From the NCBI GenBank assembly GCA_964620345.1, contig CAZUHK010000099.1, positions 1-11,644 on the forward strand: a stretch of DNA of 11,644 nucleotides, read 5' to 3'. Under the pieces are notes generated by a model. The model did no database searches, was not told where the DNA came from, and saw only the letters and a list, made by a program, of their open reading frames with translations. A program made the position numbers and the translations under genes. Every line of letters starts with the position of its first letter. The stretch's first letter is position 1. Shown one piece after another: positions 6,835 through 11,644 of the stretch. This DNA comes from CAZUHK01 sp964620345 (GTDB lineage Bacteria; Planctomycetota; Phycisphaerae; Phycisphaerales; Zrk34).

Positions 6835-7938
6835 ATGAACCGCACACAAGAGTTTGCGGCCAAGCACCAACGGCTGCTGGAATTGATCGACCGGTTGGGC
6901 CTGGCCGGCGTGCTGCTGCGAAGGCGTGATAACTTTTCGTGGATCACCGGCGGTGGGCAGAACTACGTCAACGTCGCGCAGGAGCGCGGCGTGGGTGCCG
7001 TGCTTGTCACGGCCGATGAAACCTGCCTCGTGGCTGACAACATCGAGGCCGACCGCCTGATCGAAGAAGAACTCGACGGCCTGGCGATGGGCAAGGTGGA
7101 CTACCCCTGGCACGAGCCGACCGCCCAGATGCGAGCCGTGCGCCAGATCGTCGGCGAGGGCACGCTGGGCGTGGACTGCGGCGAAGGCGATCGGTTGATC
7201 ACCGCTGACCTCGCCGCCCAGCGCAATCCGCTCACGCCCGCCGAGGTCGAGCGCTACGCCGCGCACGGCCGGCAGACCACGCGGATCACCGAGGGTGTCT
7301 GCCGGCAGATCCAGCCGGGCATGAGCGAGGACGATGTGGTCGCGATGCTGCACGAGCGGTTCGCCCGCGTCGGCGTGCGCGTGCCGGTGTACCTCGTCGC
7401 GGCCGACGATCGCATCGACCGGCGCCGACATCCGATCACCACGGGCCGAACGATCAACAAGCGCGTCATGGTCGTGGTGTGTGCCGAATCGGCGGGGCTT
7501 TGGATCAACCTCACGCGGCTGGTGAATTTCGAGCCGCTTGACGGTGAGTTGAAGATCAAACATCGCGCGACATGCCAGGTCGATGCATCGGCCAACACCG
7601 CGACGCGGCCGGGCCGGCGGTTGAGCGACATCTTCGCCGACATCATGGCCGAGTACGCTCGGCAGGGTTTTGCCGATCAATGGACGCTGCACCACCAGGG
7701 CGGCTCGACCGGCTACAACGGCCGCGATGCCTTCGCCACGCCTGCCTGCGAGGCGATCGTTGTCGAGAACCAGGCCTTCGCGTGGAACCCTTCGATCACC
7801 GGCACCAAGTCCGAGGACACGGTGCTGATCGAGCCCCGCGGCCTGCGCTGGCTGACCGAGCCGGGCGAGGGCTGGCCGGTGGTGGAAATCGAGCACGATG
7901 GTGTCGCGATGCGGCGGGCGGACATCCTTTTGCTCTGA
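6835..7938 (+). CDS. M24-fold (aminopeptidase P/creatinase-like) protein lacking most metal ligands
   Basis: A 367-residue protein with a creatinase-like N-terminal domain (about 1-130) and a C-terminal pita-bread domain (about 133-340), cytosolic. Xaa-Pro aminopeptidases use five ligands (Asp, Asp, His, Glu, Glu). Aligning motifs by eye, the first Asp becomes V214, the second N225 (WINLTR in place of the usual Y-x-x-DxTR), the His becomes G290 (HHQGGSTGY) and the first Glu becomes N318 (AWNPSITG). Only the last, E327 (KSEDT), remains. H286-H287 lie three to four residues before the usual His position. It is therefore unlikely to be a two-metal peptidase. It may be a metal-independent enzyme, as creatinase is, or a binding protein. 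HHQGG, GYNGRD and WNPSITGTKSEDT look like conserved signatures of a distinct subfamily rather than random decay. The ATG at 6835 was chosen over that at 6826 because AGGA lies 8 nt before it. Confidence 0.85.
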   Translation: MNRTQEFAAKHQRLLELIDRLGLAGVLLRRRDNFSWITGGGQNYVNVAQERGVGAVLVTADETCLVADNIEADRLIEEELDGLAMGKVDYPWHEPTAQMRAVRQIVGEGTLGVDCGEGDRLITADLAAQRNPLTPAEVERYAAHGRQTTRITEGVCRQIQPGMSEDDVVAMLHERFARVGVRVPVYLVAADDRIDRRRHPITTGRTINKRVMVVVCAESAGLWINLTRLVNFEPLDGELKIKHRATCQVDASANTATRPGRRLSDIFADIMAEYARQGFADQWTLHHQGGSTGYNGRDAFATPACEAIVVENQAFAWNPSITGTKSEDTVLIEPRGLRWLTEPGEGWPVVEIEHDGVAMRRADILLL

Positions 7939-8015
7939 CCGACGACGACGCCCCTGCCCCAGCCGCGCACGAACCGTTGCAGATCATGCCGGCACCGACG
8001 ATGCATCGGCACGGA

Positions 8016-8525
8016 TCAAGCCGAAGCAGGGCCTTTCGCACTCGCCCGCGCCGCGCGCTGCGCTGCGCGACGCTGCCGAAAGAACGCCCTGAGCACTTCG
8101 CCGCACGGCTCGCGCAGCACGCCGGCGACGATCGGCGGGCGATGGTTGAGCCGGCGGTCGCCGCACAGTTTGTACAGCGATTCGACCGCGCCCATCTTCG
8201 GGTCCGCCGCTCCGTAGATCAGCCGGCCGACCCGGGCGTTGACGATGGCCCCGGCACACATCGGGCACGGTTCGAGCGTGACGGCCAGCGTGCAGTCGTT
8301 CAGCCGCCAGTCGCCGATGCGACGGGCCGCGTCGCGGATCGCCAGTTGCTCGGCGTGGGCGGTGGGGTCGTCCAGCGACTCGCGCCGGTTGCACCCGACG
8401 GCCAGCAGCGTCGCGCCGCGGTACACCGCCGCGCCGACCGGCACCTCGCCCATGCGCTGGGCCCGTCGGGCCTCGGCCAGCGCGCGGCGCATCATCGCGA
8501 TCGGGCTGGCCGCGCGCCGGCGCAT
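8016..8525 (-). CDS. tadA: tRNA-specific adenosine-34 deaminase
   Basis: A 169-residue zinc deaminase that converts A34 to inosine in the wobble position of tRNA-Arg(ACG), in the cytosol; the length matches E. coli TadA (167 aa). The zinc and catalytic motifs are H57-A58-E59 in DPTAHAEQLAI, and P86-C87-P88-M89-C90 in LEPCPMCAGAI. Other signatures are GEVPVGA and GAADPKMGAV. A basic tail, rich in Arg and Ala, follows. The start at 8525 is supported by GGAGGT about 5 nt upstream. A GTG at 8552, whose GTGA overlaps the tatC stop and is in frame, is an alternative that would add nine residues. It is the downstream gene of a tatC-tadA pair and is probably translated from the same mRNA. It converges with the M24-like gene, 77 nt away. 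Confidence 0.95.
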   Translation of the reverse strand: MRRRAASPIAMMRRALAEARRAQRMGEVPVGAAVYRGATLLAVGCNRRESLDDPTAHAEQLAIRDAARRIGDWRLNDCTLAVTLEPCPMCAGAIVNARVGRLIYGAADPKMGAVESLYKLCGDRRLNHRPPIVAGVLREPCGEVLRAFFRQRRAAQRAARASAKGPASA

Positions 8526-8548
8526 CAGCCACCTCCGCCGGGCGATGT

Positions 8549-9538
8549 TCACGGCGCCGGCTCCCGGCGACGCACCATCAGAAGCATCAGCACCAGGCCG
8601 AACTCGTACAGCACGTACATCGAGCCGCCAAGCAATATCTGCGACGCGACGTCCGGTGGGGTGAGCACGGCCGCGGCCGCCACGCACGCCAGCAGCGCCC
8701 ACTTGCGGCCCCGGGCAAACGCGCGATGCGAGACGATGCCCGTCCAGCCCAGGGCCAGCATCACCATCGGCAACTGAAACCCGATGCCGCAGCCCACCGC
8801 CAGCATCAGCACGAAGCCGATGTACTCGTTCATCTTGAAAATCGGCGCCGCCATGCTCCGCGGCGAGGTCATCTGCAACGCGAACACATGCCCGTTGAGC
8901 ATCACTTTCAACGCGCGCTGGGGGACGTTGATCCAGACCGAACCGTCGGCCGGGTCGACCGGGTCTTGCGTGCGTCGCGGCCAGATCGCCGGCGGCTCGT
9001 TGATCGGCTCGGCCTGCGCGCCGGCCGTGCCGTAGAGCTGTTCGATTTGACGCTGGATCGGCGAGCCGGTCATCTCCGGCATGGGAAAGCTCAGGGTGAA
9101 CTCGATCAGGAAGCTGATCGTCACCGGCAACAGGACGAAGTACATGAACGCCACGCCCAGGGCCGCGAGGGCGGCCGAGCCGGGCAGGAGGATATAGATG
9201 AATCGCCGCTCGCCCGCGTAGAGCCCCGGGGCGATGAATTTCCAGAGCTGGTACAGCAGCCACGGCACGCCGACGATCAGGCCGCCGATGAACGCGACCT
9301 TCAGGTACGTCGCGAACGCCTCGGGCACGGCGGTGGTATAGAGCTGCGCGCTGAGTCCCTTGGACCGCAGCGCGTAGTGCAGCGGCTGGGCCAGCCAGGC
9401 GACGATGCTCCGGCCGTACACCAGCAGCACCGCCGCGGCGATCACCGGGCCGATCAGCCCGATCATCAGCCGGGTGCGCAGCTCGCCCAGGTGCTCGCCG
9501 AGCGACATCGCGGATGGTGGCGGATCGACCCGAGCCAT
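8549..9538 (-). CDS. tatC: Twin-arginine translocase subunit TatC with enlarged periplasmic loop
   Basis: The polytopic TatC subunit binds twin-arginine signal peptides and, with TatA/TatB, exports folded proteins. The 329 residues compare with about 250 usually. Signatures are GEHLGELRTRL (12-24, cytoplasmic N-terminus), LYAGERR (106-112, matching E. coli E103 at E110), FQLP (254-257), LTPPD (292-296) and YEFG (311-314). Six membrane segments are expected at about 25-42, 74-98, 113-144, 238-262, 280-293 and 301-322. The extra length lies in the second periplasmic loop: 100 residues separate P138 from Y239, against about 22 in E. coli. The ATG at 9538 lacks a clear ribosome binding site; the Met at residue 11 is an alternative start just before the conserved region. 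No tatA or tatB is in the window. tadA follows after 23 nt. Confidence 0.95.
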   Translation of the reverse strand: MARVDPPPSAMSLGEHLGELRTRLMIGLIGPVIAAAVLLVYGRSIVAWLAQPLHYALRSKGLSAQLYTTAVPEAFATYLKVAFIGGLIVGVPWLLYQLWKFIAPGLYAGERRFIYILLPGSAALAALGVAFMYFVLLPVTISFLIEFTLSFPMPEMTGSPIQRQIEQLYGTAGAQAEPINEPPAIWPRRTQDPVDPADGSVWINVPQRALKVMLNGHVFALQMTSPRSMAAPIFKMNEYIGFVLMLAVGCGIGFQLPMVMLALGWTGIVSHRAFARGRKWALLACVAAAAVLTPPDVASQILLGGSMYVLYEFGLVLMLLMVRRREPAP

Positions 9539-9584
9539 GGCGGTATCAGACCAGCGCGACGCGATGGCTGCAAACCACAGCGGC

Positions 9585-9590
9585 TACAAT
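9585..9590 (+). promoter_or_regulatory. Putative -10 element of the phosphoesterase gene
   Basis: TACAAT, one mismatch from TATAAT, ends 11 nt before the ATG at 9602. No -35 or Shine-Dalgarno sequence is evident. A transcript starting about 7 nt downstream would have a leader of only about 5 nt. Confidence 0.4.
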
Positions 9591-9601
9591 GGCCCCAAGC
9601 G

Positions 9602-10483
9602 ATGAGTCGCATCCAAACCAACGTCGAGAAGAAGCGATGGACGCGCCGCCACCCGTTGCACGAGGCGACCAGCCGCGCGTTGGGGTGGCTGGTGCGCCGC
9701 CGGCTGCTCAAGCAGTGCCCCGGTGAGGTGTTCCAGGTCCGCATCCACGCGCTGAAGCTGCCCACGCTGCCGGCCAACTTCCCGCCGCTGCGCATCGCGC
9801 ACGTGTCCGACTGGCACGTCGGCCACCTGTTCACGCCCGATCACCTGCCGGCCGTGGTCGAGGCGATCAACTCCCTCGACGCCGACCTGATCGCGCTGAC
9901 CGGCGACTTTCTTGATTACACCAACCGCCACCTGACGCGCGTGATCGAGGCGGTCCGTGAGCTGCGGGCGCCGCTGGGCGTCTACAGCGTGCTGGGCAAT
10001 CACGACTACATGGACAACGGCCCGGAAGTGATCCACGCCTTCCGCATGGCCGACCTGAACCTGCTGCTCAATGAGCACGTCATCATCGACCACGGCAAGC
10101 ACCAGGTCGCCGTGGCGGGAATCGACTGGGCCAACGACGATGCCAACCTCGCCCGGCTGATCGATCACACGTGCGATCCGATCCACGGCGATGAGATCCG
10201 CATCCTGCTGGCCCACCACCCGCATGCGCTGGATGCCGCGGCCCAGCACGGCGTACACCTGGTCCTCTCGGGCCACACCCACGGCGGGCAAGTGCTCTTC
10301 CGCCCCGGCAAGACCAACGGTCGCAAGTCTCTGGGCCTGGGCAACGTGACCTTCCGCTACCCTCAAGGCCACTACGCCCGCGGCAACACGCACCTGTTCG
10401 TCACCACCGGCCTGGGCTCGGCCGTGCCGGTGCGCATCCGCTGCCCGGCCGAGATCAGCGTGCTGGAGGTCGGGCATGGGTGA
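9602..10483 (+). CDS. Calcineurin-like metallophosphoesterase (YaeI/YkuE type)
   Basis: A 293-residue dinuclear-metal phosphoesterase. All ligand motifs are present in order: SDWHVG (D70, H72), GDFLD (D102), GNHD (N133, H134), LLAHHPH (H205) and SGHTHGGQ (H225, H227). The C-terminal GLGSAVPVRIRCPAEISVLEV is the typical ending of the YaeI/YkuE subgroup. Members of that subgroup have been linked to lipid or cell-envelope substrates, but I cannot name the substrate here. The first 60 residues are basic (RRxRR-like patches at about 15-36) with no membrane span or export signal, so the protein may sit at the inner face of the membrane. A longer open frame upstream runs antisense to tatC and was trimmed to the first ATG after it. 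It is divergent from tatC (63 nt between starts) and convergent with the methyltransferase gene, with 20 nt between the stops. Confidence 0.92.
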   Translation: MSRIQTNVEKKRWTRRHPLHEATSRALGWLVRRRLLKQCPGEVFQVRIHALKLPTLPANFPPLRIAHVSDWHVGHLFTPDHLPAVVEAINSLDADLIALTGDFLDYTNRHLTRVIEAVRELRAPLGVYSVLGNHDYMDNGPEVIHAFRMADLNLLLNEHVIIDHGKHQVAVAGIDWANDDANLARLIDHTCDPIHGDEIRILLAHHPHALDAAAQHGVHLVLSGHTHGGQVLFRPGKTNGRKSLGLGNVTFRYPQGHYARGNTHLFVTTGLGSAVPVRIRCPAEISVLEVGHG

Positions 10484-10488
10484 GGCAC

Positions 10489-10523
10489 GTCCGCCTCGCC
10501 GCATCAGCGTTGGCGCGGCGGAC
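10489..10523. terminator. Hairpin between convergent phosphoesterase and methyltransferase genes
   Basis: GTCCGCC (10489-10495) pairs with GGCGGAC (10517-10523), with an inner CGCC/GGCG (10497-10500 and 10512-10515). It starts 5 nt after the phosphoesterase stop and overlaps the last codons of the methyltransferase gene. No T-run follows on either strand, so any terminator role is tentative. Confidence 0.35.
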
Positions 10524-11268
10524 GCCTGCTGCGCTGTCCCTTCGCGCCGCTGTGCCGCGGCGCCTGCTTCGCCGGTTTGTACATGATGAACAGGTAGTTG
10601 AACCCGCGCAGGAAATAGTTGCCCTCCTCGGCCGCGGCGCGGTAGTTGCCCATCTCCAGCGTCTTGTTGTGTCGCACCACCGCGATGATGTCCACCGGAA
10701 CGAACGGCTTGCGCAACTGCGCGAACAGCTCGAAGCCGATCGGGTGAAACTCTCGCTTCCTGCCCTTGTGATGCTCGTAGGAATCGCTGACGTACAGGCC
10801 CATGTGCCGGCCGGGCTTGAGGATGCGGTTGATCTCGCGGATCACCTGGCCCATCGACCGGTAGTACGCCTCGCCGCCGGCGTCGAGCTTGCCGATGCAC
10901 CGCGGATCATCCGAATACTCCAGGTGCGTCGAGTAGGGCGGATCGATGAACACGAAGTCGGCCGACTGATCCGGCAGGGGCAGCTTACGCGCGTCGGCTT
11001 GTTCGATGTCCTCACGCTGGGGCGCAAGGTCGAAGCCCCGGCCGCGGCGGTCGGTGTCGTTGCACACATCAAGCGTCGTGCCGCTGCCGGCGCACGGATC
11101 GACCACAACATTGCCCGGCCGCGTGTAGCGATGCAGCAGGTTCCAGATGAGGTAGCTGGGCGTCGCCCCGGCGTAGTTCGGGTCGCCCTGTGGCTCATCG
11201 CCGTAGTGCTGCGAGGGGTAGTCCCACAGCGTGGTCGGCTGAATCCGTAGCGGCGGCTTTTTTGGCAT
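10504..11268 (-). CDS. SAM-dependent methyltransferase with DPPY motif (DNA methylase-like), solitary
   Basis: A 254-residue Rossmann-type amino-methyltransferase. Motif I is DPCAGSGTT (57-65), the acidic strand-2 region is GFDLAP (78-83), and catalytic motif IV is FIDPPY (107-112), so motif I precedes motif IV. REINRILKPGRHMGLYVSDS (144-163) is the usual strand-5 region. DPPY is typical of N6-adenine enzymes, but some N4-cytosine and RNA N2-guanine enzymes carry similar motifs. The N-terminal TLWDYPSQHYG (13-23) and the VVRHNK and GFNYLFIMYK segments near the end look like hallmarks of a specific conserved family. There is little room for a target-recognition domain (about 165-215). No restriction endonuclease or specificity subunit is adjacent, so it is an orphan methylase at most. 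The C-terminal 25 residues are basic and probably disordered. The ATG at 11268 lacks a Shine-Dalgarno sequence. DNA is the likelier substrate; RNA is possible. Confidence 0.85.
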   Translation of the reverse strand: MPKKPPLRIQPTTLWDYPSQHYGDEPQGDPNYAGATPSYLIWNLLHRYTRPGNVVVDPCAGSGTTLDVCNDTDRRGRGFDLAPQREDIEQADARKLPLPDQSADFVFIDPPYSTHLEYSDDPRCIGKLDAGGEAYYRSMGQVIREINRILKPGRHMGLYVSDSYEHHKGRKREFHPIGFELFAQLRKPFVPVDIIAVVRHNKTLEMGNYRAAAEEGNYFLRGFNYLFIMYKPAKQAPRHSGAKGQRSRRPPRQR

Positions 11269-11274
11269 GGGGGT

Positions 11275-11280
11275 AGTTTA
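11275..11280 (-). promoter_or_regulatory. Putative -10 element of the methyltransferase gene
   Basis: TAAACT on the minus strand ends 6 nt before the ATG at 11268. There is no Shine-Dalgarno sequence in between. The position implies a leaderless mRNA. No -35 is visible. Confidence 0.35.
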
Positions 11281-11357
11281 GCCACGAAGGCGCGAAGGAC
11301 GCGATGGCGGATCAAGCGGGAAAAGCTCGTTCTTCGTGGCCGTCGCGCCTTGGCGGC
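11281..11357. repeat. Long imperfect inverted repeat between trpB and the methyltransferase gene
   Basis: The 28-nt arms 11281-11308 and 11330-11357 are imperfect reverse complements (about 20 of 28 positions agree by eye). They include a perfect 9-bp pairing AAGGCGCGA (11287-11295) with TCGCGCCTT (11343-11351). A competing perfect 9-bp pairing joins GCCACGAAG (11281-11289) and CTTCGTGGC (11332-11340). The element begins at the base next to the trpB stop and fills the gap. It resembles the dispersed CCACGAAGG-type intergenic repeats seen in many environmental bacteria. It could end trpB transcription, though no T-run is present. Confidence 0.6.
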
Positions 11358-11644
11358 TCATGGCTTGCCCAGCAGGCGCATGACCTCGTCCAGATCCTTG
11401 TCGCCGCGGCCGGAGAGGTTGATGACGATGTGCTGGTCGGCCGGCAGCTCGGCGGCGAGCTTGATCGCATACGCCACGGCGTGCGCGCTTTCGAGCGCGG
11501 GGATGATGCCTTCCTTGCGGGCGACCAGTTGGAACGCATCGAGCGCCTCGGCGTCGGTCACCGCGGTGTAGGTCGCGCGGCCCTTGGCCATCCAGTAGGC
11601 GTGCTCGGGGCCGACGCCGGGGTAGTCGAGGCCCGCCGAGCAGG
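11358..11644 (-). CDS. trpB: Tryptophan synthase beta chain, C-terminal part
   Basis: The PLP-dependent beta subunit joins indole and serine to make tryptophan, in the cytosol. Only the last 95 codons are in the window; the gene continues beyond 11644. The frame reads SAGLDYPGVGPEHAYW, then EGIIPALESAHA (with the conserved substrate/PLP-pocket Glu), then NLSGRGDKDLDEV near the end, all standard TrpB C-terminal signatures. The length from these motifs to the stop is normal. No trpA follows: the next gene downstream is the methyltransferase, so the common trpB-trpA order is broken here unless trpA is elsewhere. Confidence 0.95.
   Translation of the reverse strand, partial: CSAGLDYPGVGPEHAYWMAKGRATYTAVTDAEALDAFQLVARKEGIIPALESAHAVAYAIKLAAELPADQHIVINLSGRGDKDLDEVMRLLGKP

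Noticed and set aside
6700..7896. 398-codon open frame on the minus strand
   Set aside because: It is antisense to the M24-like gene. Its composition is biased and no family pattern is visible.
7999..8008. Palindrome CGATGCATCG between the convergent M24-like and tadA genes
   Set aside because: A 10-nt palindrome without a loop, T-run or second copy is not enough to call an operator or terminator.
7572..8777. 401-codon open frame on the plus strand
   Set aside because: It overlaps the M24-like gene out of frame and runs antisense to tadA and tatC, all of which have strong motif support.
8726..9601. Upstream extension of the phosphoesterase frame to 585 codons
   Set aside because: It is antisense to tatC, with His/Arg/Gln-rich shadow composition. 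The phosphoesterase family starts near 9602.
9584..10900. 438-codon open frame on the minus strand
   Set aside because: It is antisense to the phosphoesterase and overlaps the methyltransferase in another frame, with no recognisable motif. Both overlapped genes have clear catalytic motifs.

Overview
This is a G+C-rich, densely packed bacterial chromosome segment. It carries housekeeping and accessory genes on both strands, with no mobile element, CRISPR array, tRNA or rRNA that I could see. The mix of a Cys-type anaerobic sulfatase-maturase relative, a TatC with a very long periplasmic loop, a small Planctomycete-like unknown protein and the base composition suggests Planctomycetota, perhaps Phycisphaerae. 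That is inference only, since no phylogenetic marker is present. A run of ten Ns at 201-210 points to a draft or metagenome assembly.

Layout. 2-1021 (+): argC (arginine biosynthesis), missing its first few codons and interrupted by the N gap. 1022-1454: no intact gene; the minus strand keeps a decayed fragment of HtrA-type PDZ sequence. 1455-2942 (-): radical SAM/SPASM protein of the anaerobic sulfatase-maturing enzyme type with a C-terminal SEC-C zinc motif. 2943-3069: divergent promoter region. 3070-3588 (+): stand-alone receiver domain. 3630-6374 (+): membrane-anchored two-domain M16 zinc peptidase, probably co-transcribed with the receiver. 6375-6411: overlapping hairpins, including a good terminator for the minus strand. 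6463-6657 (-): 64-residue protein of unknown function. 6835-7938 (+): M24-fold protein that has lost most metal ligands. 8016-9538 (-): tatC-tadA operon. 9602-10483 (+): calcineurin-like phosphoesterase. 10504-11268 (-): solitary SAM-dependent methyltransferase with a DPPY motif. 11281-11357: long imperfect inverted repeat. 11358-11644 (-): C-terminal end of trpB, running off the window.

Most genes look like independent units. The clear functional links are the tatC-tadA pair (same strand, 23 nt apart) and probably the receiver-M16 pair (same strand, 41 nt apart). Several genes lack a Shine-Dalgarno sequence but have a TAnnnT hexamer 6-11 nt before the start codon, suggesting leaderless or nearly leaderless transcripts. 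I did not find a convincing new multi-gene system. The most interesting items are single proteins with unusual architecture (the M24-fold protein, the SEC-C radical SAM enzyme, TatC and the solitary methyltransferase) and the start-codon-proximal promoters.
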